IMG/VR virus record: IMGVR_UViG_3300048121_000408
Coordinates: 1 to 44,757 of that record
Length of the DNA: 44,757 nucleotides
Source: a virus
Direction: 5' to 3' (one strand)
Shown here: one piece after another, positions 13,544 to 22,000 of the stretch
How the letters are laid out: each line of letters opens with the position of its first letter
How positions within the stretch are numbered: the stretch's first letter is position 1
Made by a program: the position numbers and the translations under genes
Notes under the pieces: model-generated
Seen by the model: only the letters and a program-made list of their open reading frames with translations
What the model was told of the DNA's origin: nothing
Database searches by the model: none

Positions 13544-13652
13544 TAAGGAGCAGAGATATCCTCCCAGTACGCTCTGCCATCTCCCAATGGTAGCATGTTC
13601 ACCTCACAACAAGCTCCTTACACTAAGCCCCGCTAACGCGGGGCTTTTTTTT
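13544..13652 (+). ncRNA. Candidate small structured RNA
   Basis: An 8-bp closing stem TAAGGAGC (13544-13551) with GCTCCTTA (13613-13620) encloses three small hairpins: AGAG/CTCT (13552-13575), CCAT/ATGG (13577-13590) and TGTT/AACA (13596-13611). This gives a four-way, cloverleaf-like shape. A strong intrinsic terminator follows at once and a promoter precedes it. The region lacks a credible open frame. The lengths do not fit a tRNA: no T-loop consensus, no D-loop GG, an 8-base last loop. It is therefore an unassigned small RNA, possibly regulatory and convergent with the primase-helicase gene. Folding was done by eye. Confidence 0.45.
13625..13652 (+). terminator. Strong intrinsic terminator
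   Basis: AAGCCCCGC-TAAC-GCGGGGCTT followed by eight T residues. It faces the + strand although the only gene near it is on the minus strand, which is the main argument that a + strand RNA is made upstream. Its T run touches the stop codon of the primase-helicase gene. Confidence 0.92.
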
Positions 13653-15597
13653 ACAGGTTTGCTTTTGCATTTGATACGTGGCTTTCTATATGCTCTTGCC
13701 TCAAGTGCTTAGTCCAGTCAGCCACCACGCTTACAGGCTTACCAACCTTGTTAGATATTTCCCTGTCAGACAGGGGTGGCATGGTTATACCCTCGCTGTT
13801 CGTCCAAGGCTGCGCAGCTTTGATAGCACGCTGCTTGGCTGTGCTTTCCGAAACGACACGTACCTTCTCTGTGTTCTCGTCTTCTAGGAAAGCGATGTAC
13901 ATGACTGGCTCGTGGGCGTCGCTCCACTCTCGAACCTTCCCGTAGCGAAGCTCCATGCAGACTTGCAGCCTCTCACTTGGTGTGCGTACTGGTGCAGTTC
14001 CCAACATCGTGTACGGCGTCCGTGGTATGTCCCCGTCGTAGATGCCAGCCTTTACGTCCGCTGTTTCCTTATCAGCATATACTTGCGTCACCTTGATCTG
14101 GGTTTCGAGTACGGTCAACTGGTTCGAGCTTCCCGCCTCACGACCAGACCTACCCCCATCTGCTGGTTTGTTGGAATGGTGTACAAGTATAACAGTCATA
14201 CCCGCATTACGGAGTGTAAGGGCAAGCTTGTTTATGTTGCCCCACTCTTCTGCGCTATTCTCTTGTAGGCCAGACCAAGCTGTACGGATCGTGTCGATCA
14301 CAACTATCTCTGGATTGTTGAAGTTAATCCAACTTTGCAGGTTGTTGATGCCAGCGTCTTCTTTCAGGTTCATCATCTTGTCGTCTATGAACGGCGTCCA
14401 TATCATAAAGCGACCCTCTGCGTCGCCAAATGAATTGCGTGACCTCGTAAGAAACTTGGATATGTTCTGCTTGCTGTTCTCGAAATCTAAATAGAGAACG
14501 CGTGGCTTCTTGTGGATATCGAACGGCCCGAACGAAGACACACCTGCCGACGCTGCATATAGTAAGTGACGTATGAACATCGACTTGCCGTGTCCAGAGT
14601 ATCCATGAACCTGAATGATCGTACCTGTGTCGGGTATGATCGGGTCGACAAAGTACTTTATCTTGCTCGCTTCCTCGGCAAGACGGTCAGCATCAAATGT
14701 TGTGATTGGCTTGAAGCTGTTTGGCTCTTGCTTCGGCTCTTCGACCTTTGGCTTTTTATCTTCCTTTGCGTACGCATGGTCGATTACGCTTTGGAACTCC
14801 TTACTGTCAACCTTATGCGGTTCGTAAAAGAACTCGGCAACGTACTCGATCATGGAAACTTCGCAGACTTCTCGCGTGTGTCCCTGCGCTGCCAATTCAC
14901 CAGCCAAGCTCACAAGCATCTGATGACGATTGTCACCAACACCTGCCATAAGTTTGCGGCCTGTCTTCTCGACAAGCTCTCTCGTTGTTTCAACTACACC
15001 CTTCTTTATCTTGATGTGTGCCAAGGAAAGATTGCCGAACTTGAAGTCATCGAACGATACAACATTGCTTGGCTTATCTGTGCCGTAATTTTTGACTGGA
15101 TACACTGGGACATCATCCCAATCGTCGCCCCTTATCTGCGTATAGTTTGGGGTGGGTGGTACAAGTGCAATTCCCTTGTGGGCTTTGCGGTCCAATCCCT
15201 TTACTACATCTCTAGGCCACTCGACACCGTCTGCGTTGCTCCACGTCAGTGTCTTTATATGCCCCGCACCTTTGGGCCACTTAAAGTAGAAGTGCTTGCC
15301 TCGCTTTGTTTGAACAGCCCAAGGCGTCTGTGTCAGGCCAACTTCCCTAGCGTAAGCTTCGGCCTCCTCGTTATCACAGTCGACAACAAGGACGCCACTA
15401 AGCTCACCTGTCACAATCCCAACGTAGCTGTTCGGAAATGTTTCCCACCATTGTATTACTTGTTCTTCGGTAGGGAACTTCCCTTCGTCATAAAGTTCAC
15501 CCCACTTTACGACTGGCCTCTTTTCGTTTGGGTGGATTGGAACAACCCACCAACCTTCATCCAGCATCTCCAACGCTGTATTCAGATACTCGCTCAC
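13651..15597 (-). CDS. Primase-polymerase/helicase fusion (648 aa)
   Basis: The N-terminal domain is a Prim-Pol (bifunctional primase/polymerase, PF09250 type): GWWVVPIHPNEKRPVVKW, VLVVDCDN with Asp73 and Asp75, and RGKHFYFKWP with His102. The C-terminal half is a RepA/DnaB-like hexameric helicase ATPase (AAA_25): Walker A GYSGHGKS near residue 335, Walker B-like EIVVIDTI, and VILVHHSNK. The protein should prime and unwind at the fork. The start GTG with GGGAG six bases before is preferred to an upstream ATG lying deep inside the HTH gene; the two genes then overlap by 41 bases. A possible origin lies just past its 3' end. Confidence 0.9.
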   Translation of the reverse strand: MSEYLNTALEMLDEGWWVVPIHPNEKRPVVKWGELYDEGKFPTEEQVIQWWETFPNSYVGIVTGELSGVLVVDCDNEEAEAYAREVGLTQTPWAVQTKRGKHFYFKWPKGAGHIKTLTWSNADGVEWPRDVVKGLDRKAHKGIALVPPTPNYTQIRGDDWDDVPVYPVKNYGTDKPSNVVSFDDFKFGNLSLAHIKIKKGVVETTRELVEKTGRKLMAGVGDNRHQMLVSLAGELAAQGHTREVCEVSMIEYVAEFFYEPHKVDSKEFQSVIDHAYAKEDKKPKVEEPKQEPNSFKPITTFDADRLAEEASKIKYFVDPIIPDTGTIIQVHGYSGHGKSMFIRHLLYAASAGVSSFGPFDIHKKPRVLYLDFENSKQNISKFLTRSRNSFGDAEGRFMIWTPFIDDKMMNLKEDAGINNLQSWINFNNPEIVVIDTIRTAWSGLQENSAEEWGNINKLALTLRNAGMTVILVHHSNKPADGGRSGREAGSSNQLTVLETQIKVTQVYADKETADVKAGIYDGDIPRTPYTMLGTAPVRTPSERLQVCMELRYGKVREWSDAHEPVMYIAFLEDENTEKVRVVSESTAKQRAIKAAQPWTNSEGITMPPLSDREISNKVGKPVSVVADWTKHLRQEHIESHVSNAKANL

Positions 15598-15787
15598 TGT
15601 TTTCTCCCATGAAATATTGATCGAAGCTGACCCAAGGGAATGCTTCTTTGATACGTGATAGGTAAGCAGAAGACACACTGCCACGTCTTGCCCAACCATA
15701 TGGTACGGAACGTCCTGTATTTAGACGACGTGACACCTCCCTTGCGCCCCCCAAGTCGTTAATTAAACTTTCGATGTCAAAGGTCAT
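15557..15787 (-). CDS. Small Cro/CI-like HTH protein (76 aa)
   Basis: AGAGGA precedes this ATG by 8 bases. The sequence has a compact helix-turn-helix (LGGAREVSRRLNTGRSVPYGWARRGSV, residues about 12-38) with a YLSRIKEAFP helix, typical of a Cro-like or CI-type DNA-binding protein without a cleavage domain. It is the first gene under the divergent promoter at 15814, so it can control itself and the recombination operon opposite. It is the best local candidate to bind the GTTGTG/CACAAC-type operators. Its 3' end overlaps the primase-helicase start. Confidence 0.75.
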   Translation of the reverse strand: MTFDIESLINDLGGAREVSRRLNTGRSVPYGWARRGSVSSAYLSRIKEAFPWVSFDQYFMGENSERVSEYSVGDAG

Positions 15788-15799
15788 GTGTTTTTCCTC

Positions 15800-15828
15800 T
15801 TGCAATGCTGTTGCTTATACGCTAAACA
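15800..15828 (+). promoter_or_regulatory. Possible promoter of the recombination operon
   Basis: TTGCAA, 17-base spacer, TAAACA on the + strand, overlapping the divergent minus-strand promoter. The overlap would make the two units compete or share one operator. The -10 match is modest. Confidence 0.4.
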
Positions 15829-15842
15829 CAACTAATAAACAA
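15814..15842 (-). promoter_or_regulatory. Promoter of the HTH-primase unit
   Basis: Minus-strand TTGTTT (15842-15837), 17-base spacer, TATAAG (15819-15814). The segment GTTGTGTTTAGCGTATA echoes the promoters at 2337 and 13269, suggesting common control. Confidence 0.65.
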
Positions 15843-15868
15843 CCCTCAAACGTCAAGGATCAACTATC

Positions 15869-16288
15869 ATGGAAGACATTATATTTGGCGACAGCTATAT
15901 AAAGCTCCCCCCAGAAGTTCGTTTGAAAGAAAAAAGGTTGAAGGACTTAGGCTCGAAGTATGTCGAGGCTGAAGCTAAACTTCAGCTCTTTAAAGATACG
16001 CTCTCCTATTTAAAAGAGAGCATCTTAGCCGAACTTCCAGAAGAACCCGCCGAACACACACTTGCACTAGAAGACGGACGCACAATGTTGGTTCGCATTC
16101 CAGAGAAGTGGTCTTGGGACAAGAAGCGTCTCAAGGACATTTACGACAGCGCAGCAACACCAGACTGCGTTAACACAAGCTTCACAGTAGACCGCAAAAA
16201 GTTCGAGGCCGCACCAGAAGAAGTGCGCAACGTTTTATCTGAAGCGTTGACCATCGAATGCGGAGCAGCAACAATCAAGGTATCATAA
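15869..16288 (+). CDS. Hypothetical protein of the recombination operon (139 aa)
   Basis: First gene of the + operon, with AAGGA about 9 bases before the ATG. The N-terminal half is a charged helix (LKEKRLKDLGSKYVEAEAKLQLF) and the C-terminal half is likely beta-helical (WSWDKKRLKDIYDSA, then TIECGAATIKVS). No catalytic motif. Its position ahead of the Sak4-like ATPase and DUF669 protein points to a helper in phage recombination or replication. Stop and next start share one base (TAATG). Confidence 0.7.
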   Translation: MEDIIFGDSYIKLPPEVRLKEKRLKDLGSKYVEAEAKLQLFKDTLSYLKESILAELPEEPAEHTLALEDGRTMLVRIPEKWSWDKKRLKDIYDSAATPDCVNTSFTVDRKKFEAAPEEVRNVLSEALTIECGAATIKVS

Positions 16289-17073
16289 TGAAAATACAAC
16301 CGTTAAAAACAAACGACGTTTCTGTTAAGGGATCGTCAAAGGTTCTGGTGTACGCACACCATGGAGCAGGTAAAACAACACAAGCAGCCAACTACCATGA
16401 TCGGTACGGCAAGGGTCTTGTGATTAGTGGTGAAAGCGGATTGTCTTCTATCGCTGACAGAGAGATCGACTACCTACCGTTCACAACTTTTGATCGCCCC
16501 GCCAAGAATGGTTATTCGTTCAAAGACATTGTTGGATACGTCAGTTCCGATGACTTCAAAGAAGCAGGGTACAAGTGGATTTGCATAGACAGTGCAACAG
16601 AACTTTCGCAGCGTTGCTTTGCTGACGTCGAAGCTGAACTATCGGGTTCGAACAACGGCTTCGAGAAGTGGGGTCTTTACGAACGTAAGATCACAGCAGC
16701 ATTGAAGTGGGTACGCGACCTACCAATGCACGTACTAATAACCGCGCTTGCAGCAGAGGAAAGTGACGACAATGGCGTCGTTAACTTCTGGCCCATGCTT
16801 GTACAGAAAAAGGTACAGAAACTTGTACCTGCGCTGTATGACCACGTGTTCTGCTTGGTACGCAAGACAACAGACAACAACGGCAAGATGGACGTACGCC
16901 GTTACATTATCACCGAGCAAGTTCATGGATGGCATGGCAAGTCTCGTGATCCACACCGTCGGCTTTCAGCTATCGAGAACACCGACGACGTAACCCAACT
17001 CTTGCAACGTATTTACATGACCGAACAAGAGTACAACGATTATCTATCGAAAGGACCAAAAGACGATGTTTAA
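16288..17073 (+). CDS. Sak4-like RecA-family ATPase (261 aa)
   Basis: A P-loop ATPase of the AAA_24/Sak4 class: Walker A AHHGAGKTT (residues 23-31), Walker B KWICIDSATE near 92-101, and FWPMLVQKKVQKLVPALYD as the usual later conserved block. Sak4-type proteins are short RecA-like single-strand annealing recombinases that work with an SSB, here encoded next in the operon. The start is set by overlap with the previous stop; a longer reading starts inside that gene. It overlaps the next gene by eight bases. Confidence 0.88.
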   Translation: MKIQPLKTNDVSVKGSSKVLVYAHHGAGKTTQAANYHDRYGKGLVISGESGLSSIADREIDYLPFTTFDRPAKNGYSFKDIVGYVSSDDFKEAGYKWICIDSATELSQRCFADVEAELSGSNNGFEKWGLYERKITAALKWVRDLPMHVLITALAAEESDDNGVVNFWPMLVQKKVQKLVPALYDHVFCLVRKTTDNNGKMDVRRYIITEQVHGWHGKSRDPHRRLSAIENTDDVTQLLQRIYMTEQEYNDYLSKGPKDDV

Positions 17074-17497
17074 TGGTTTTGCAAACATTGACCTATCAAA
17101 CCTCAAAGATGACCGCCAAACAATGTTAGATGTCGGCAAGCACGAGGTTGTTATCAAAGACGCAAAGGTTGAAGCCAATGCGGACAAAGGTACGCACCAG
17201 TTGGTTTTGAATTACGAAAACAGCGACGGTGCAATTCGCCAGTGGATTTATCTAAACCATCCGACGAGCGAGAAGGCTACCGAGATTGGCTTGCTACAAG
17301 TCAAGAAGCTACTACTCGCAGTCGGTCACGATGGCGAAAGCACACCTGATGATGTCTCGTACCTACGTGGCAAAAAGGTGGGCATCAACATTGTAAACGA
17401 CGAGTATAACGGCAACGTGCGCAAGAAGGTCAACTATCACTTCAAGTTAGAAAAGAAGGCCGAAGGCGCAAAAATTGACGACGAGATACCATTCTAA
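17066..17497 (+). CDS. DUF669-type single-stranded DNA-binding protein (143 aa)
   Basis: Matches the phage DUF669 OB-fold family by pattern: FANIDLSNLKDDR at the start, GKHEVVIKDAKVEA, LNYENSDG, LRGKKVGINIV with N-x-K-V in the last strands. The C-terminus is acidic and ends DDEIPF, the tip seen in SSB proteins that recruit partners. It would coat single strands and stimulate the Sak4-like ATPase encoded just upstream, with which it overlaps by eight bases. Confidence 0.88.
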   Translation: MFNGFANIDLSNLKDDRQTMLDVGKHEVVIKDAKVEANADKGTHQLVLNYENSDGAIRQWIYLNHPTSEKATEIGLLQVKKLLLAVGHDGESTPDDVSYLRGKKVGINIVNDEYNGNVRKKVNYHFKLEKKAEGAKIDDEIPF

Positions 17498-17498
17498 A

Positions 17499-18329
17499 AT
17501 GCACCCAGTTCATCCGAAGGTAGCCAATGTCCTTGAGGCAATAGACAAAGGCTACGCTAAAGAAAATCGAGGAGACGCAAGACAGTACATTGGTGCGAGC
17601 ATGGCTGGCACCGATTGTATAGCACAACTCGCATTGTCTTTGCGTGGTTACCCAGACACATCCGTTGACCCACAGTTGCAGAGAATTTTCTTTGCTGGTC
17701 ACAAGATAGAAGACTGGGTTGTCTACGATTTAAGGAAGAGAGCCGACCTTCGGGTGTGGGAAAAAGACGACATGACTGGACGCCAACACAGGCGTGAATG
17801 GTTGAATGGTCACGTTGTTTGCAACGCTGACGGTATCGTTGATTTCGAGGATGGTACTGGGCAAGCAATTCTTGAAGTCAAGTCGATGAACGACAACAAC
17901 TTCAAGAACTTTCAAAGGAATGGTGTCAAAAGTTCGCATCGCAAATATTATCGGCAGATGACGATGATGATGGCGATGTTCGGTATCGAGCAAGCTTTTT
18001 TCATATCGTACAACAAAAACACAAGTGAATATCACGCTCAACTTGTTCCTTTTGACCAAGAGGAATGGGACGAAATGTACGTTAAGATACAAGCGGCACT
18101 CGATGGACAGGCGGGGCGAGTAGCTTCTGACCCTAATGATTGGCGATGTAAGTCGTGCTTCAAAAGGGAAAGCTGTTGGAGCCAAGAGGCAAACGTTAGC
18201 CCTGCCTGTCACTTCTGCAAACACTCTTTCGCAAACAAGAACGGTGGATGGACGTGCAAGCTAACCAACCAAGAGGTAAGTAGAGCTTGTGATAAATACG
18301 AACAATTCCGACCAGAGCCAAAGGTTTAG
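17499..18329 (+). CDS. Cas4/RecB-like PD-(D/E)XK exonuclease with Cys-rich C-terminus (276 aa)
   Basis: The nuclease core is visible: AGHKIED (His68, Glu71), ADGIVDFE (Asp111), ILEVKS (Glu126, Lys128) and YYRQMTMMMAMFG, the Q-motif region. This is the Cas4/RecB fold used by phage recombination exonucleases. After residue 205 are about nine cysteines (CKSC, CW, CHFC, C, CDKY), enough for an Fe-S cluster, a zinc ribbon, or both. It would resect ends for the SSB and Sak4-like pair; the three form a full annealing recombination set. Starts one base after the previous stop. Confidence 0.85.
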   Translation: MHPVHPKVANVLEAIDKGYAKENRGDARQYIGASMAGTDCIAQLALSLRGYPDTSVDPQLQRIFFAGHKIEDWVVYDLRKRADLRVWEKDDMTGRQHRREWLNGHVVCNADGIVDFEDGTGQAILEVKSMNDNNFKNFQRNGVKSSHRKYYRQMTMMMAMFGIEQAFFISYNKNTSEYHAQLVPFDQEEWDEMYVKIQAALDGQAGRVASDPNDWRCKSCFKRESCWSQEANVSPACHFCKHSFANKNGGWTCKLTNQEVSRACDKYEQFRPEPKV

Positions 18330-18331
18330 AG

Positions 18332-18583
18332 ATGACAGTTTCTAAAGACACGCTGGAAGCCTTAAAGGAAGTGCGAACCAGTATAATAAAAAAAGAAGCA
18401 GAGATCGAAAGTGTCGCTGAAAGACTTGAAGCGTTGGACGACAAGTCTGGCGATGATGCGCATAGAGCGCGTACTAAATTAAGACACGAGCGTGAACGCC
18501 TTGTCGAAATGAAGTGCCGTGCTGCTGAACTTGAAGTAGATGCTATTGAGATGGGGTACGCGAGGTTTACTGTAAATGGGTAA
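18332..18583 (+). CDS. Coiled-coil protein (83 aa)
   Basis: Starts three bases after the exonuclease stop. Almost the whole 83 residues are charged heptad-like helix (LEALKEVRTSIIKKEAEIESVAERL at the start; LRHERERLVEMK later), then AARFTVNG-type tail. A dimeric coiled coil is expected, perhaps a scaffold for the nuclease or SSB. No motif or family name. Overlaps the next gene by eight bases. Confidence 0.65.
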   Translation: MTVSKDTLEALKEVRTSIIKKEAEIESVAERLEALDDKSGDDAHRARTKLRHERERLVEMKCRAAELEVDAIEMGYARFTVNG

Positions 18584-18896
18584 GATACGTGACGTACCTC
18601 TGCAAGAGGCGATGCGCCTTATCAATGCAGATCGCAACCAAGATTACGGCGAACCATATGATAACTTTCGTGACATATCCGAGATGCTAACTGTGATGTT
18701 GCGGCCCATCCTAAAGGACGGGACGAAAATTCAGTGCCACCACGTTAGTATGATGATGATAGCTGTAAAGTTATCGCGCATGACAACAAGCCCATCGAAG
18801 CTCGATAGCTGGGTAGACATAGCTGGTTATATCGGTGCGGGATGGGAAGCTACAGAAATGGAGCAAGAACATGACGCCAGAGAGAAACGAAGTTGA
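18576..18896 (+). CDS. DUF6378-like phage protein (106 aa)
   Basis: The pattern ADRNQDYGEPYDNF, HHVSMMMIAVKLSRM, SWVDIAGYIGAGWEA matches the phage family DUF6378, recalled from memory. Members are small, widespread in phages of Actinobacteria and Proteobacteria and lie in replication or nucleotide-metabolism operons; their layout resembles all-alpha nucleotide pyrophosphohydrolases, but function is not settled. Length is typical. Translation is coupled at both ends by overlap. Confidence 0.8.
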   Translation: MGKIRDVPLQEAMRLINADRNQDYGEPYDNFRDISEMLTVMLRPILKDGTKIQCHHVSMMMIAVKLSRMTTSPSKLDSWVDIAGYIGAGWEATEMEQEHDAREKRS

Positions 18897-19050
18897 CGTA
18901 AGTATCGACCTTTTATTCAAGGCGATCAAGCAGTCGAGGACCGCAGAGACAAGAGCGATCTTATCTCGTGCGGTTTTTTACTTGAAGCAGAAACAGGCCA
19001 AGATGACCGAGGTGCCGATTGAAGAAATCGACCCTCGACCTTTTGACTAG
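18871..19050 (+). CDS. Small hypothetical protein (59 aa)
   Basis: GGAGC lies 7 bases before this ATG, inside the end of the DUF6378-like gene, and fixes the start over one 12 codons upstream. The product is a helical, charged peptide (IDLLFKAIKQSRTAETRAIL), ending PIEEIDPRPFD. It is the last gene of the recombination operon. Its TAG stop shares the CTAG with the stop of the giant late gene coming the other way. Function unknown. Confidence 0.6.
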   Translation: MTPERNEVDVSIDLLFKAIKQSRTAETRAILSRAVFYLKQKQAKMTEVPIEEIDPRPFD

Positions 19051-22000
19051 CGTTTAGGCTCACCTGCGAGCGTATCAACAATCGTCTCGCGTACACCACT
19101 CGTCTGACCGATAAGTGGTACACGGCTAACGATCTCGCGTACTGCTGCGCGTGGCTTGCCATTTGACCCCTCGCCCATGATAGCATTCTCTCCAGCTTGC
19201 ATACCGCCAGCAAGAATTGTTTGTGCATCATGAAGTACGCCAAGTGATGGACCAAGCAACATTTCAGTAATACGCTGCGCACCATAAGCCCCATTGTCTA
19301 GTTGTGATGCAGTGTCGTACATAAGCGATCCTATCAAACCAAGACCACCCATTTGCATTAGACCGTCACGATACCAACCAAGTGCTAGTGCAACACCTTC
19401 GTCGTCGCTGATGCCGTAATCTTTTAAGAACTCAAGTCGTCTGTCGCGTACTGCGAACTCTCTGTTCTCTTCACCACCACGACCTTGAACCACGTCCTTT
19501 GCGCCGACAACGCCAGCACCAACAACAGGTGCGCCAGCGAAGTACATAAGAGGCATAAAGTTCTTGTGGTCTTTGGCTTCCTTATAAACGGTGTAACCCA
19601 TACGCGTCATCATCAGTGGGAAAGACTTCAACTGGAATATCATCTGACCAATTGGTGACTGCGCCCACAGTGGAATGTCTAGTGGGTTTGGCGTAAAGAT
19701 TGTTTCGTTTGCGAACCTGTGCATTGCACCTGCAACTTGGTAGTACATCTGATCCACGTCAGCAGATGACCCACTGCGTAAGATGCGCTCGATGTTCATT
19801 CCTGGTTGTTTGTACAAATCACCTAGACCGTACTCGTCAAGAACGCGACGGGCTTGGCGTCCAGCTTTTGTGTTTGGCTTGCGTACTGCAATCTCTTGCT
19901 GTGACTTGAACCACTCGTAAGATACCGCTGCCGATATATCACGCATTGTGTTTGTCCAGTCGGTCAAGCCGATTGCTGTAAAGAAGCCAGCAGAGAAGCG
20001 TGTCGTGTCCATACCGAATGCGCGAGACATACGCTCTTGTACAATGTTCTGCGTAGATGCGCCGACGTTGCGTATCATTTCGCGATACGCTGGTCCTACA
20101 TCTGGGTCGACCATCCACTTGCGGTATGCCTCTGTAGATGAACGCAAGCTACCACTTCTGATAAGCGGCAAGACAACGTCACCCAATGACGATAGCGTCA
20201 CGAATGGAAGAAGCGTCACACTGTTGAAAGATCGCAGCCAAGATGATGGTTTCTCAAGGTGCTTCTCGAAACTTGCATTGTAGACAGGTTTGCGAGCAAC
20301 GGCCTTGAACAAGTTGTCAGCTTCCTCAACCATATGAGATTGAGGCATGTAATCTTTGTCCAGACCTTTGGTGTCCGTTAATGCCTCCGCAATAGCACGT
20401 GCGCGGAAAGAGAAGTTCTTGCGCATCTGGTCAGCACCAGAACTCAAACTGTCTGGTTCGACCATAGACATGATGTCTTCGTGGATTTCATCTACCGATG
20501 CACCATCATGCGCTTTCTGTGCTAACTCTTTTGCTTTTTTCTCTGCAATCATCTGTCCTTCTGGACCACCTTTTTGGATTGGTGCCATGAAGACATTTGA
20601 TTGGAAGATGGCATGTGCGCCTTCGCCAGCAACTTCATCTTGCGTATTAGATGGGTCTATGAACAGCTTGTAATCCTTGCGCAGAACCTTGTTTGAACGC
20701 AACAATCTTGCGATAGCGTCTGTGCCGCCATTCATTACAGATAGATAGTCGAAGTACCCAAAACCACCTACGCCAAATCTATCAGCAATGTCGATGCGTT
20801 GCTCCACACTGTCTGCGTACTTGGCACCGATAACCATAAGATCGTTCTCTAAGAACTTAGCAAGGTTGTTATCTGGATTGCGCATATCTGTGAACTGTGC
20901 AGCCCAACTTTCGTCAAGACGAATTAGACGCTGGTAGTCGACATGATCTACGCCACGCTCACCACTTCTGTTGAACGCATGTGCGTCACCAACCCATACA
21001 CCGTCTTCGTGAATGAGACGGTCAGCTATACCTTCAGCTTTCAAACGTGCTTGCTGTGGTTTCAGCACGGCCCCTCGCTCTGCGTGTTCTGCTGTGAAGT
21101 ACTTGGATAAAATATCCACAAACCCCTCACGGTCAGCCTCGATCAAATCGCGACGCCAGACTTGCGGGACATAGTTCTTTCGAATGTTCCCCACGTCATA
21201 GCCAGAAGAGACAAGTCTATCGCGAGCCTCCTTGAAGTAAGTACGCATGTACTCGTGAATTTCACGCTCTTGCGATGTAAGCTCTGAAACTCTGCCCTCA
21301 TTGCGGAGCGCACCGATAATCCTCAAATGACTACCAATAGGCATTTTGCGTGTGGGTGGTGGGATGCGAAGCATAGAGCCTATGCTTTCTCCGACATTGT
21401 ACGCATACAACATCTCACCAAGACCGTTTTGAAGCCAACGTTTCATCCCGTTTCCGCTGTCAGGTAGCTTGATAAGCATACGTTGAAGGGGTCCAAGGAA
21501 CTGACCAGTACGCAAGGCATAACGCTCAAAGTGGCCTGCGCCCGCATCGCTTGGCTCGAAGAACTCGGCTATCGAACGCATTCCAGAACGGGCTAGACGT
21601 TGAGCATTGTTGCGTACCAAGCCAAACTTGGCGACACGGCGTATCTCTCTTCCTTCATTCGGAGTGATCTCTTTCTTACGCTTGATCTTTGCAAGTATGT
21701 CAGTTGTTTTCTTAGGCATACCAGCAATTTCAAGTGCAGAAAGAACGTCCTCGAACGCTTGGTCCCCATTGTCGTTTGCAATTTCCATGGCGTCAATCAC
21801 ATGTGGTACTGGATCGCTTGGCATGTTTTCGTTAAATGCCATTTCTGGTTCATCGAACAAGGCAGCGCGAAGGTCACGCACATCGGTGTCATTGAGCATG
21901 GTTTTCTGCCCATTGATATTAATGCTTGTGAAGCCCATGTCACGCATAATTGAAGTCAGCTTTTGCTCACCACCTGCTGCGTCCTGTAATAGACTTAGCA

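Noticed and set aside
13544-13620. A tRNA at the cloverleaf-like element
   Set aside because: The closing stem is 8 bp, but D-loop GG, T-loop consensus and correct stem lengths are absent; treated as a small RNA candidate instead.
13515-13712. A + strand protein gene crossing the terminator at 13625
   Set aside because: The frame starts at GTG without a ribosome site, runs through the terminator hairpin and enters the primase-helicase gene in antisense.
14566-15612. A long + strand frame opposite the primase-helicase gene
   Set aside because: It is the antisense shadow of a gene with clear Prim-Pol and Walker motifs and has no known features itself.
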